Below, one piece after another: positions 47,701 through 57,595 of a DNA stretch of 64,000 nucleotides. The DNA is from Candidozyma auris (Eukaryota > Ascomycota > Pichiomycetes > Serinales > Metschnikowiaceae), in assembly GCF_003013715.1 (NCBI RefSeq), contig NC_072813.1, positions 1,612,001 through 1,676,000 of the forward strand. Direction: 5' to 3'. Position 1 is the stretch's first letter. Every line of letters begins with the position of its first letter. The notes beneath the pieces are model-generated. The model was not told where the DNA came from and did no database searches. It was given only the letters and a program-made list of their open reading frames with translations. A program made the translations under genes and the position numbers.

Positions 47701-49107
47701 TTAATATCCTATGTAAAGCCCGCCCTCACGCTCTTCGAGTTCCAGGGCTATGAATGAAACGTATTCTGAGTTGGAGTCCCACCCTAGCTTTGCAGTGCAC
47801 CGCACAAACCGTAGCATGGGCAATCTCTCTTCAGAAAGCGCTAATGCCAAATCAACTGGATCAACTTTATCGTTGGTGCCAAGCATGCCGCTACTGCTGA
47901 TGAAAAGCTTGCGAAGAGGCCTTTTGTAGGGAAGCGTGGGCAATAAGTCGTCATCAAAAAACGACCGTGACAAGTAGTCCACCGTGACCTCGAGGGTCAT
48001 CAAGTTGGGACAGTTTATAAATACAGAGTCGAGTGAATTTGCCTGAAGTCCAGGCATGGGGAATTGGATGCGTAATGATTTGAGGTTGGTGCCCACTTTG
48101 GAAAGTAAGTGCTGGAAACCCGAGTGAGCAACTTTGGGGCAGTGTGCAAACTCCATGTGTCTGATTGATGTGGGGAAATCGGAATGGATGAGGAAGTCGT
48201 CAGAGATGCCACCGGACACTCGAAGAAACTCTAGCTTGGGAGGCCATTTGATCGCGTTATAGTTTTCAATCTCCAAGGATGACCGTGGGAACAGAAGGTG
48301 AGTGAGCTGCTTCAAGTCTCTTATGGAGTAAAAAAGCTCTTCCAAATTAAGCGTCTCAGAAACCAAGCGAAGATCCAAAATCTTCAAATGCTCGCAGCCT
48401 CTGAGCGCTATGAGGGGCCCGAGCCCGAAACTGGTCTGTGGTGCTGTGAAGGCCTCAAGAAAGGGCCGAGACCGTTTGAGAAGTTTAGCGACAAAGGCGT
48501 TCTTGCCCAGCTGATTGACGGACGACAAATCCAAGTCCCTGATGTAGTTGCCTATATTATTTTTACCCAGTATTGTCTCGACAAACTGAAAAAAATTGTT
48601 GCCGTTGAGATTCGGTCTGCGGTAGATCAAGGGCAAGGTAATCGCATAAAACAACTTCAGAAGCCGTAGAAACTTCGGCTTAAGTCGGTTCTGATATAGT
48701 AGAATTTCAAGAATGTGGACGATTATCTCAACTGGGAGCGTTAGATTGTGATTCTGGAGCTGCTGCAACTGCATCCGCTTTTGTTCTTCTAGCAACTCCA
48801 TCTTGTGCTTATACTCTTCAGAAGTGCTATAAAGGCACCAAAACAACACATCAACCTTCTCAAACTGCAGCATTGGCCAAACTTTCCCCAGATCTGCTTG
48901 CTTCTCCGTCAAAACGTACACCGAGCGAATATTGCCATTAGTCTTCATAGAGAAATCCTGTGGGCTTGAAAACCCACTGGGAACAACACTTTTCTCATCG
49001 TTTTCTTCGTCCAGCTCGGACTCCGCCTTGCCCTCCACGAAACTCGACCTGTAGACGTACTTTCGGTAAGGAGGGCGAATCTTCTTAGCTCTTCTCTTGT
49101 TGGCCAT
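47701..49107 (-). CDS. F-box/LRR-type protein
   Basis: A 468-residue protein with a basic start (MANKRRAKKIRPPYRKYVYR), an acidic stretch, and an F-box-like helix pair at LTLPVEIIVHILEILLYQN (about residues 122-140). LRR-like beta/helix units follow (HLKILDLRLVSETL, KLEFLRVSGG, NLKSLRIQFP, NLMTLEVTVD). The layout resembles S. cerevisiae YDR306C, an F-box protein presumed to be an SCF substrate adaptor. The identification is by architecture; no substrate is known. The start ATG at 49107 is the first in frame. Confidence 0.7.
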   Translation of the reverse strand: MANKRRAKKIRPPYRKYVYRSSFVEGKAESELDEENDEKSVVPSGFSSPQDFSMKTNGNIRSVYVLTEKQADLGKVWPMLQFEKVDVLFWCLYSTSEEYKHKMELLEEQKRMQLQQLQNHNLTLPVEIIVHILEILLYQNRLKPKFLRLLKLFYAITLPLIYRRPNLNGNNFFQFVETILGKNNIGNYIRDLDLSSVNQLGKNAFVAKLLKRSRPFLEAFTAPQTSFGLGPLIALRGCEHLKILDLRLVSETLNLEELFYSIRDLKQLTHLLFPRSSLEIENYNAIKWPPKLEFLRVSGGISDDFLIHSDFPTSIRHMEFAHCPKVAHSGFQHLLSKVGTNLKSLRIQFPMPGLQANSLDSVFINCPNLMTLEVTVDYLSRSFFDDDLLPTLPYKRPLRKLFISSSGMLGTNDKVDPVDLALALSEERLPMLRFVRCTAKLGWDSNSEYVSFIALELEEREGGLYIGY

Positions 49108-49292
49108 AGCGTCGATGGAGAAGAGAGGAGGCGATTAGATGGGGATTATGCAGGATATGATTGAAGAGTAATAATGATGGGAACTGAAATTGTTATAAAA
49201 AAAAGGATGTTTTGCTAGTTCGGGAGATGTGGGGGTGTATCACTCTCAGTCTCGGGAGGGTACCGATGGAGTGATAATGCACAGGAAGAGGT

Positions 49293-49355
49293 AAGTAGTG
49301 CACTTTCTACATAATGCATGGGGAGGTTAAGTAGTGCACTTTCTACACAATGCAT
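49293..49355. repeat. Two 27-bp direct repeats, 36-bp period
   Basis: Copies at 49293-49319 and 49329-49355 differ at one base (CTACATAATG versus CTACACAATG). Each starts AAGTAGTGCACT and ends AATGCAT, and contains the palindromes AGTGCACT and ATGCAT. It lies in the 327-bp gap between the F-box gene start and the membrane-protein stop, so it is in the F-box gene promoter. Confidence 0.85.
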
Positions 49356-49434
49356 TGGGCGAAAAAGATAATGGAAAGGAGCATTAACAGAAATGAAATA
49401 AAGCACTCAACCAATCGAAATATAGTCCCTTGGA

Positions 49435-51055
49435 TCACTCGCCCATTAAGCGAAGCTCCACTGGGGTAGGGGTGGTGGTACGTTGAGTGTCGTCGACCTC
49501 AACTTTCATCAACCGGAGAAACTTCCTCAAAAGTTTCATTGTCACACGGTCCTTGAGAAGAGGGAGTGAGTGGGTCATGCGATACTCTTGAAAGCCTAGC
49601 TCTCTGTTCTCGTCCCGAACGAAGTTGATGATAAGCCTTGCGGGCGCTAAGATCGACGCTTTGAAAATAATCAAGGGAATGAATAGCATGGCAGAAATGT
49701 AGAGTCGGGCGATCATGAAAGGAAGCCTGAAAAACAACATGGTCAATGAAAATGCCATACGAATCGGCACGAAAAAGCAAACATTGACAATAAACCAAAA
49801 CATCGAAACGACAGACAAGTCGATTTGGCCAAGCTTCTCAGCACAGTCCCAAGCCAGCTGGTAGCAGCTCTCCTTGAAGTCGGTGAGTCTTCCTCGAACC
49901 TCGTTCCAGTCATCTTGCACTTTCTGGCTGTGGAGATCAGTGAACTTCTTCATGCGACCAATGACGTCGTCAGAACTCTCATCTGGTTTATACACTCTGA
50001 GTGGCAGCAAAGGCAGTGTAGGAGAAGGCGTAAGCGATTGCAGTGGTGTTTGTGACTCCAGAAAGGCGCCTTCTAAAGCTGGTTAATGAAGCATTCAACG
50101 GGAACGGAGTTATTGATACCGAGTCTTTAGGTTCAAAGGACTCCTTTTTTTGAGACTCTGTCCCCTCTTTTCTCTTCTCATTACCCTCTTGCTTCTCCAA
50201 CGGTTCAAATCTGACCTGTGCAGGTGGCTTGCCTGCCTTTTTCAAGTTGACCCCGGATAGTTTTTTTGGCCTCCTCACATTAAGCTTCTTTGGGCTGAAA
50301 GCTGGAGACTTGGGTGGTTCCACTTTCGGTTTTGCCAAATCCTTCGGCTTCTTGGGGCTCATTGTAGGGAGCTCCACAGGTGACTCCAGACAAAACATTT
50401 CGATGTAGTACAGTAAGTTGTTTTCGTTGACGCTGTTTTCCACTGTAGCCGTTTTTGCAAACGTGATGGAATCCTTGAGCGAATCCAAGTATTGCAGAGC
50501 TAACTTGAACAAGTTCCACACCACAAACAAAATAAGAGAGGCATTACCAAAAACCTCCGAGTTGTAGGTTGCAGAGGCAATGAGGTACCTCCTTGTGAGA
50601 AGCATCAACAAGGCACCCACGAAAGTCGCTATAATCCCACCTAGCCACGCCATTTTCTCCAAGTACAAGAGTCTCTGAGCAACCACTAGATTACTCACAA
50701 ACACTCTTCTGTTGAGAGCCATCTCAGGCAAGTAGAAGGCCTGGCCAATCTCGATCTTGACTGAATTGACAAAGTTGAGGAGGCTTGTTCTCACCAGCTT
50801 CAAGTGCGATACCCACTTCAAGGGCCACATTGACAAGAAGCGGACCACCCATGCTACAAGCACCAAAGTGACCAAATTTGAAATCACCGTGGGTGGATGC
50901 ACCTTTTCCTCACACACAACCGCCACAAACGAGGGAGCAAGGATCATCACCATGGTGATGGCGTCATACGAAGTGGTTGATCGGGGGAAGTTTTGCAGAA
51001 GCATATCCATAAACAGCTCTTCGGAGCCACAATCTGCCACTGTTGAGGGGGGCAT
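49435..51055 (-). CDS. Predicted multi-pass membrane protein, frame broken
   Basis: Two overlapping minus-strand frames. The 5' part starts at ATG 51055, has about four to six hydrophobic segments in its first 200 residues (for example WVVRFLSMWPLKWV, LGGIIATFVGALLMLLTRRY), then a Lys/Pro/Ser-rich linker, and stops at 49988. The +1 frame opens at about 50085 as a Ser/Pro/Thr-rich linker, then LRVYKPDESSDDVIGRMKKF and two or three hydrophobic segments (VSMFWFIVNVCFFVPIRMAF, LYISAMLFIPLIIF), stopping at 49435. No splice-site pair restores the frame. Together about 540 residues. I do not recognise the family. As a separate gene the 3' part would start at ATG 49953. Confidence 0.6.
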
Positions 51056-52044
51056 CTCCAGTTAAAGGTCTTGAAGTGAAATAAGGGAAAGTAGATGGAA
51101 GTAGGAAGTAGGAATTAGTGAAAGTAGATCGAAATGAAATTAAATATTATAAGGGATTTGTGGACTTGACACAAAAAGAAGGAGGTGTACTTTTTTTTTT
51201 TTATTTTCCAGCCAGGCCTCACCTTTGCTTTGCCCAGCCCATAGACGTGCCTTTGCTATTCTGGGGGAAAAGGGCACTTTAAATCTGCGGCTGGCAGACC
51301 ATGGGGCATGCCCCAGGCCGCATTTGAAGGGATTTGATCTGGCGCAGGCCGTGCATGGCAGTCTCTGCAGAAGCGAGGGCGGGTATGGCCGCAGCCAACG
51401 GGACGAAAAAACGGGAATGCTCCAAATCTGGCAAAAGCAGCGTGCTCGCCGCGCGCCGCTGAGTGTGGCAATGTAAATTATTCCTGCATTCGACAAGAAT
51501 TGCGTGAAATAGCACTGGCTATGTATGTCCTGGGACGTCGTTCCAGGGGCCCGAAAAAAATAAAAGGTTTTTTTTGCCCAGTACACAAACACCTTTGTGC
51601 GCATCACAGGAGGCTAAAGTAGAATACGAGGACACCAGCTGAAGCACAACGACCATCAGCAGCAGAACAACAAAACCTAAAGAAAAGAAAGAAAAGAGAA
51701 TGCCATTTTCTTCTTAACCCATAGAATTTACAAAAACAACCAATTCTGCTATCAACAAAAAAGAAAAACATCATCTCTGCCTCGTGTGTTATCTGCCCCA
51801 GACCAGACCACAGACTCACTGCACGGTGGCTATTGTCGCCCTTCCCCCCAGGAGCCAGAAGCAAGGGCCATTGTCCATTGAAGAGATAAAGACAACTAGC
51901 AGAAGAAAGGAAAAAAAGAAAAAGAATTAAGGACTGGGTGCATCACAGGGGGCCAATGAAGTTGCTCTGTTTGGTTGCATCCCTTTCGTTTAGGGCTCAT
52001 CCTCTGAGTGAGCAGCAGTAGATGCACAGAGCCAGTTTCATTCT

Positions 52045-52054
52045 TTTGCAGCCA
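52045..52054 (-). promoter_or_regulatory. TGGCTGCAAA element in the large gap
   Basis: TTTGCAGCCA on the plus strand; about 1 kb from the nearest start codon, the farthest from a gene of any copy. Confidence 0.35.
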
Positions 52055-52180
52055 AACGCTGCCGGGTGCGCATTACATTGGCTTCAATCTCAGCAGATAG
52101 TTATCACCACGAAGCATTGAGGTTAGGTAGAAAATTCAAAAGGGAAGCTAGAGCAGTCGATTTTTTTTTTCTTCCTTTTC

Positions 52181-52212
52181 TTGATTTTGTTCTTTTGATT
52201 TTGTTCTTTTGA
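52181..52212. repeat. 14-bp tandem repeat, 2.3 copies
   Basis: TTGATTTTGTTCTT repeated at 52181 and 52195, followed by TTGA. Confidence 0.7.
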
Positions 52213-52518
52213 CCTGTTTATTTTTCACTTTCATCGTTTTTCCCCCATTGTTGCACCTCGGCTTCCTGCTGCCTGGCACTTGCCCGCGCGAGATGCTGGA
52301 AGCGTGTTTTGGCGCCGCCCAGAGTGGAAAATTCGACCCAGGTAAACACCCGGACAAAAGCATCTGGCCGGTCTAGACGGTAGTTTTGTGCCCGGGAACT
52401 CTTCAGGCAGTGCTTTGCTTCTGTCAATTTGAAGGTCTGGGTGGTGAAGATTCCACGTTGACCGAGCTGTGGGTTGGAGGTGGATGAAAATTGTATGCTT
52501 TTTTGCGCTGGTGTGGCT

Positions 52519-52538
52519 TCTTCACAATGGGTGCAAAA
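52519..52538 (+). promoter_or_regulatory. Extended TCTTCACAATGGGTGCAAAA element
   Basis: Differs from the copy at 24511-24530 by one base in 20 (GGG for GGT). It deviates from the short consensus at that base. Confidence 0.4.
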
Positions 52539-53408
52539 TTTCATGCCTAAAAAAGAAAAACTTTGTTGTGGGTTGAGAAAGTTGTTTTGTATTGAAAAAG
52601 TCTATAGTCTATCTGGAAGAATGAAGAAACAGACTTCTTGTTGCTTGAGGAGATCAACTGTCGATTGTCAGTATACTGTAACGATATAGAGTTGTAGCAT
52701 TCTGATCGATGCCTCTGTTATATGAACCTCAATCCCACATTGTGCACAATCTTCCAGGTCTACAGTTGCAAGTCAAGTAGCTTATTGATGATGTCGTTGA
52801 ATCGCAATTTTACCACTTGCATGCGATTCTTACAAAGGGCCAAAATCGGTGTTTTGCCAGTGTGGGTAATGGCTACGAACAGAGAGTGAAGGTAGAAAAT
52901 GGACTCAGAATAGAATTAATGTTTTAGTTCGGCGAGGCTGAATTGTACTCATATGTTCCGCTTTCTTCAGTGTAGGTGGACAGACCGCTACCATTAGAGT
53001 CACAAGAGTCTTAAGATACAGTTGCCGATGCTCAGCCTATCAGAGTGAGTTCATATCTTTTACATGGTAAATCTTATTTATAAAGTGCTCTGATCGAGTC
53101 AGATGGGTATCTTCGCCTCATTTGGTTTTCAGAATTTTTATTTCAATGTTCTACATGTTTTCATCCTGTGCGTGTTTCGGAAAGGTCTTTTAACTCAAGA
53201 CACTTCCTTGTTCGAGAACACAATCTATAAGCCAATCAGTAAGCGTAACTTACCAAGATGATTACACAAAGAATTTTAAGAATGCAAAATTACTAAAAGG
53301 ATAGTCATATGAGCTGTATAGCCACAGCTACTTTCTTGCAGAAATGGAAGTCCGTGAGACCGAGGTCGTGCGAGTGGCAAGGATCAAGGAACTGGTGAAA
53401 GTGAAATC

Positions 53409-53416
53409 TATAAAAG
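53409..53416 (+). promoter_or_regulatory. TATA box of RPS27
   Basis: TATAAAAG, 47 bp upstream of the start codon. Confidence 0.6.
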
Positions 53417-53455
53417 CCTTTCACAAGTCTACACATTTAGTTCAACACAAAAAAT

Positions 53456-53704
53456 ATGGTTTTAGTTCAGGATTTATTGCACCCAGACCCAGTTACCGAG
53501 TCTCAGAAGCACAAGAAGAAAACTCTCGTCCAGTCGCCTAGATCTTTCTTCATGGATGTCAAGTGCCCTGGATGCTTAAACATCACCACAGTGTTCTCCC
53601 ACGCTCAGACCGCTGTCACCTGTGATGGCTGCTCGTCTGTCTTGTGTACTCCTACTGGTGGTAAGGCCAAGTTGACAGAGGGCTGCTCTTTCAGAAGAAA
53701 GTAA
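53456..53704 (+). CDS. RPS27: 40S ribosomal protein eS27 (Rps27)
   Basis: An 82-residue zinc-binding ribosomal protein: [20 protein letters not shown] at the start and the C4 zinc finger [18 protein letters not shown] followed by CDGCSSVLC. The exact family length is preserved. In S. cerevisiae the gene has an intron after the third codon region; here the frame is continuous from the ATG at 53456. The gene sits at the end of the 2.4-kb gap and converges with RSM22. Confidence 0.98.
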   Translation: MVLVQDLLHPDPVTESQKHKKKTLVQSPRSFFMDVKCPGCLNITTVFSHAQTAVTCDGCSSVLCTPTGGKAKLTEGCSFRRK

Positions 53705-53957
53705 GCGAGGTCTGATATCTTGTGGGTTAGCATTGTACCATAGTTACGCCAGTGATGGCTATCCCTGGCTTTCTTGTAAAGTTTATTTCTTGTCGCCATT
53801 GTCTGCGAAGGTCATATGGAGCTACTTATGTAGCTTGGAAGTTTTCATTCGATTTATAGTAACGTACGTTTGAATTATTTGACTGGAGGTGTAGAGTTCC
53901 TAAGCCTTGTGTGTTTATTGCCTGTTTTCCGTGCTATTTACATGAGATTTTTGAAAT

Positions 53958-56150
53958 CTAGGTGTCAAACCCCATTTTCTTCGTCTGTTGACGGTATTTC
54001 TTTGTTGACTCGAACTGAGAGGCGTATAGTTCGTTCAAAGCATAAGGGTCTGAGTCGCTCTCTTCTTCAAGAAGAGCAGGATCCCTTGCCTCTCTCTTCT
54101 TCCATTCTTTCTTCCTCTTCTCCTTCAACACAACTTTACGCTGTGCTTTGGCCAATGACTTTAACCTGGCCATGCCCTCTTCAGAGAACTTATTTCTTAC
54201 CTGAAAGGTCTTTCTGCCCAATGGCCACAAGTCGCCCTGGCGTGCTTTCCGAGCATCGTGATATACTTGTTTACCCAAACTCTTAGGAACTTGCCACGTT
54301 TCAATATTTCCCAGAGGTGCACAAACATTAAACTTGACGTTCTTCTTGACTTTCGCTGGGAATCCGATAAGACGGGGCCAGGTGGCCATACTCTCCCCAA
54401 CATTGCTCTCTGAGGCATGTTCACGGTCTGCTTCAATCTTTTTGATCGTTTCCTTGTCGTTGAGAGAACGATGCATGATAAGATAAGAGTAAGTTCCCAG
54501 CTCTGTGTTGTTGCTACCAGGTCTTCCACCGCCTTCGAGTGCTTTGCGTTCACTTTTGGTCAACTTGTCTGCTTTCTCCCAAGGTGTAGCCAATCGCTTG
54601 CCTTTTTTGAGCTCCATAGTATATTTTGGTCTTTCAGAGACATTATCGAAGGCGCAAAAGTCAAACCTGTGTTTGTGGTGACTTACCTTGTACAATACTG
54701 GATCTCCTAGCTGGAGTGGGCACTTACCATGATGAGGACAAGGTGCCACAACACTGAGATGATAGTCAACACCGGCATAGTCCGGCATTTCGGATTGCGC
54801 CAGAGAGCTTACTTTCTCTAATTCATCCTCAAACTCAAACCTGAGATCTTCATCAGAAAGCTCGCCATATTTCTCGTTCAAATGCTTCTCCAAGTCAACG
54901 TCATCCACATTCAAGCCGTCTTCCTCAATAGCCTTCATCAACATCTTTTCTTCGTGCTTCACCTGCTCCTCTGTCACCATTTGGTCCTCCTTTCGAAGCT
55001 TCAGTGGTTTTGGCTTTGATCCACGAATGTATGGACGAGGAATCTTGCCACTTTCATGTGTGAAATTTTCCGGGCGGAGCATTACTTGTCTCGCTCTGGC
55101 TATGATTTCAAATCCAAGAGGATTACCTCTTTCCAAAAGCACCAAATGACCACCAGGCTTGAGTGCTGCCAACACCATTTCCAAGTTGAGATCAACATCA
55201 CGAGGAAAGCTGTGTTTGCGCGTAAGGAGAGCTTGATTGACAATTATCAACTCGTATTTCTTGGAAGACGCAAGTGAGTCTCTGACGTTGGTTCTGATTC
55301 TGAGCTTGCGAGTATCGATATGACCCACATAATCGTCCTTTCCCACTATTTTCAGAGTATCCCTGTCGTCGACCTCACAAGGCTGACGAGACAAGATGAG
55401 TTTGGCTCTTCTTTTCATTTCATTATTAAGCCTTCCCACGATGTATGCATCTTTGACTTCTGGCTTAAAGTCGGCTCCCATGATCTCATTAAGTGCAACC
55501 ATGCCTGTAGCAGGCCCATACCCAATATCGAGCACAGATTTAGGGTTAAACTTATCCACACCTACTCTCTTTTGAAGTTCTCCCAAGACTTTCTTGACGT
55601 TAGCAAAGTCTTGTAAAAACAATGCCGCAATGTGTGCATCGCTATCTAGGGCAGACACTGGAGCTTCCTGGATCTGGTCCTTGTCCAAACTTTGATATAT
55701 CGTCTGTGCTCGTTCTCTCACAACATTAGGCACTCTGGCGCTGAGTATATTGTTGTTGATGGTCTTAGAAATAGCTGATGGAAGCTTCACCACAGAATGA
55801 TCTGCTTTTCCTTGTAGTGTTAAAGGGTGGAGTCTAGCTTCCTCTGAGTTCTTTCCTTGGATGTAAGAACCGTCTGGGTCCTTGTAGTCTGACACTGCCG
55901 GATCTTCGGGTCGCCTTATGTACTTGCGGTGTTCATCATTGACATCCCCGCTCTGTGTTCGAGCATCAGAACGAACAAGCTGACCAAAACTCTCACTATG
56001 GCGTTTTCTGTTAAAGGGAAGGATGGAGTCTCCTTGAGATGAGACCTGAGAAAGGAGATCGTAGTCGTCGTCTTTCGGTAAAGCAACACCTGTGTGCTTC
56101 AAGCGAGCAATATGCGGTCTGAAGGAAATCAAAGCTCTACGTAGGAGCAT
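53958..56150 (-). CDS. RSM22: Mitoribosome assembly methyltransferase-like protein Rsm22 (METTL17)
   Basis: A 730-residue mitochondrial protein. Basic, acid-free start (MLLRRALISFRPHIARLKHTG) as presequence; a long N-terminal region; a Rossmann SAM-binding block VLDIGYGPATGMVAL near residue 210; LVLLERGNPLGFEII; and the Cys-rich CPHHGKCPLQ segment which in METTL17 homologues coordinates an Fe-S cluster. The C-terminal part is basic, with an RSM22-specific extension ending KKYRQQTKKMGFDT. The family binds the mitochondrial small subunit during assembly; catalytic activity is doubtful. Divergent from the MICOS gene. Confidence 0.93.
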   Translation of the reverse strand: MLLRRALISFRPHIARLKHTGVALPKDDDYDLLSQVSSQGDSILPFNRKRHSESFGQLVRSDARTQSGDVNDEHRKYIRRPEDPAVSDYKDPDGSYIQGKNSEEARLHPLTLQGKADHSVVKLPSAISKTINNNILSARVPNVVRERAQTIYQSLDKDQIQEAPVSALDSDAHIAALFLQDFANVKKVLGELQKRVGVDKFNPKSVLDIGYGPATGMVALNEIMGADFKPEVKDAYIVGRLNNEMKRRAKLILSRQPCEVDDRDTLKIVGKDDYVGHIDTRKLRIRTNVRDSLASSKKYELIIVNQALLTRKHSFPRDVDLNLEMVLAALKPGGHLVLLERGNPLGFEIIARARQVMLRPENFTHESGKIPRPYIRGSKPKPLKLRKEDQMVTEEQVKHEEKMLMKAIEEDGLNVDDVDLEKHLNEKYGELSDEDLRFEFEDELEKVSSLAQSEMPDYAGVDYHLSVVAPCPHHGKCPLQLGDPVLYKVSHHKHRFDFCAFDNVSERPKYTMELKKGKRLATPWEKADKLTKSERKALEGGGRPGSNNTELGTYSYLIMHRSLNDKETIKKIEADREHASESNVGESMATWPRLIGFPAKVKKNVKFNVCAPLGNIETWQVPKSLGKQVYHDARKARQGDLWPLGRKTFQVRNKFSEEGMARLKSLAKAQRKVVLKEKRKKEWKKREARDPALLEEESDSDPYALNELYASQFESTKKYRQQTKKMGFDT

Positions 56151-56223
56151 GATATAAGTGGATATAAGCGGTTGATGGTGTTTCTTTTGACGTTGGGAAT
56201 CTCCAGAGAGATGGAGATGTGTT

Positions 56224-56229
56224 CACGTG
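56224..56229. promoter_or_regulatory. CACGTG E-box, RSM22 promoter
   Basis: TTCACGTGAT, 74 bp upstream of RSM22. Confidence 0.4.
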
Positions 56230-56417
56230 ATACTTATCAGGTGACGATGCTCTAGCAATATGGCCTATCATAGGCGTTCCCATGGTAATAAGAAGACACA
56301 AGGAATTTTCTTTGAAGGATATGACAAGTGTTTTGAGCAATTGGAGCAGAATTGGTTGGAGGAATCATAATCATCGGGCGATAGTACTCGTGGTGGATGT
56401 AATACTACCCTTTCCGA

Positions 56418-56429
56418 TTTCGCAACCAT
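56418..56429 (-). promoter_or_regulatory. ATGGTTGCGAAA element, MICOS gene promoter
   Basis: TTTCGCAACCAT on the plus strand, 147 bp upstream of the ATG at 56576; on the minus strand it continues TCGG, as does the copy at 7207. Confidence 0.5.
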
Positions 56430-56575
56430 TTATCTGTACAAGGAGTTAGAGATACACACATAAACTGACCAACTCATGCAATAATAAAGAAGCCATCAAA
56501 CTCAAAATACCAGTGTCATTAATGCAAACTCCAACTTTTTATACGTAGAGTTGTACAACCGTATCTTCCATTGCC

Positions 56576-57394
56576 ATGGCCACCTCCTCCTTCGCTTTTC
56601 CCTGCACCTGGTTTCAGCAAATGAGAATCACCTTCAACAAGCTCCTACTAACTCACACAAAAATGCTGCAACGAGCCATTGGTGTAGCTGTTGGTCTTGC
56701 AGCTGCTTGTGCTACAAATGTTGCAGTCAAAAATGATACTGGCAAAAGAAGAGCCTTCTACGAAGACGAAGAAGCCGTCAACGTGTTCCCCGGAACTACG
56801 ACCCCATTGGACGCTGCTGCTTCAGAGAAGCTTGGCCAGCAATACGTGCTAGAAGGCGTTACCGTGAGAACCACGAACTCAGTACAGAATGCCATAAAAA
56901 GTGCCAGAGAATCTGTGGTTGGAGCATTCAGGTGCGCTGAAAACTGGCTCAACAACGGCAAGGCCAAGTACATTGAATCTGAGCGGTCTGTTAGTGACAC
57001 GTTGAGCAGCTTGCACGAAAAAAGAGAAGATCTTCTTCCTAACTCCATATATATCGCCGTGGCAGGATTGTCAGGTAACATTTTTGCCAGAAACCGTGGA
57101 CCTATTGCAAGGTTTTTTGTGCCCACAATACTAGGCTTGGGTGCATTCAAATACTTCTTGCCCCACACATTCAGCAACACTGTGGGTCTTCTTTGGAAAG
57201 TAGAGCAAAGGACGTTGCCAGAAGTAGCACAGCAGCAAGTTTCCGCATACAACACTGCTCATGAATGGGCAAAGAAAGTCGAGAGCTCGGCCGTGGAAGG
57301 CCAGCACAGGGTCAGTCTGGGGCTCGAGTCTGCAAAAAGGAAGCTTGCTTCGGCAAGTGGGTTGAATCTCGACGAGGAGGTCACCAAGAAATGA
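56576..57394 (+). CDS. MICOS apolipoprotein-O-like subunit (Mic26/Mic27 family)
   Basis: A 272-residue protein (243 from the second ATG at 56663). After a short hydrophobic start come FYEDEEAVNVFPGTTTPLD, a helical region, and SIYIAVAGLSGNIFARNRGPIARFFVPTILGLGAFKYFLPHTF. This last pair of Gly-rich membrane helices is the apolipoprotein O/MICOS signature that shapes cristae junctions in the inner membrane. The C-terminal helix is amphipathic and charged. The first 29 residues could be a presequence, or translation may begin at 56663; both ATGs are plausible. The codon after the second ATG is CTG (Ser). Mic26 and Mic27 cannot be separated here. Confidence 0.85.
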   Translation: MATSSFAFPCTWFQQMRITFNKLLLTHTKMLQRAIGVAVGLAAACATNVAVKNDTGKRRAFYEDEEAVNVFPGTTTPLDAAASEKLGQQYVLEGVTVRTTNSVQNAIKSARESVVGAFRCAENWLNNGKAKYIESERSVSDTLSSLHEKREDLLPNSIYIAVAGLSGNIFARNRGPIARFFVPTILGLGAFKYFLPHTFSNTVGLLWKVEQRTLPEVAQQQVSAYNTAHEWAKKVESSAVEGQHRVSLGLESAKRKLASASGLNLDEEVTKK

Positions 57395-57595
57395 TGCGGC
57401 GACTAGAGTAGGTGAATCAGAGACAACGTAGATAGAGGGCCGGTGCTCACAATACAAAACGAAGTTTACCTTGTTAAATGTAGTCAGCATGGTAGAATAT
57501 TACCAAACATCAATAGATATCTTGAAACTTTTTATTTTGCACTCTAGCTAAATTGTGTAAGTTCCTTTCTCGTGAATACTCATAGTTACGCACTT

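Larger units (their letters stand above)
51056..53455. other. Largest gene-free stretch, 2.4 kb
   Basis: No credible coding frame. Contents: T-run at 51190-51202; a GC-rich island at about 51220-51480 with the perfect palindrome GGGGCATGCCCC (51303-51314); A/G-rich sequence at 51660-51930; a recurrent element at 52045-52054; a 14-bp tandem repeat at 52181-52212; a second GC-rich patch at 52255-52330 with CCCGCGCG; an extended recurrent element at 52519-52538; AT-rich sequence from 52550 to the RPS27 TATA box. It separates divergent genes. Could be a complex regulatory region or host an unrecognised non-coding RNA. Confidence 0.55.
56151..56575. other. Divergent intergenic region RSM22 / MICOS gene
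   Basis: 425 bp serving two mitochondrial genes; holds the E-box and recurrent element listed separately. Confidence 0.5.

Noticed and set aside
49988..50130. Intron to rescue the broken membrane-protein gene
   Set aside because: The only donor-like sequence (GTATCA) gives lengths of 41, 47, 50, 123, 125 or 137 bp to nearby AG acceptors; none leaves the required frame.
51056..53455. Centromere
   Set aside because: The gap is too short and its left half is GC-rich, whereas centromeres in related yeasts are AT-rich troughs of several kilobases or have long inverted repeats; neither is present.
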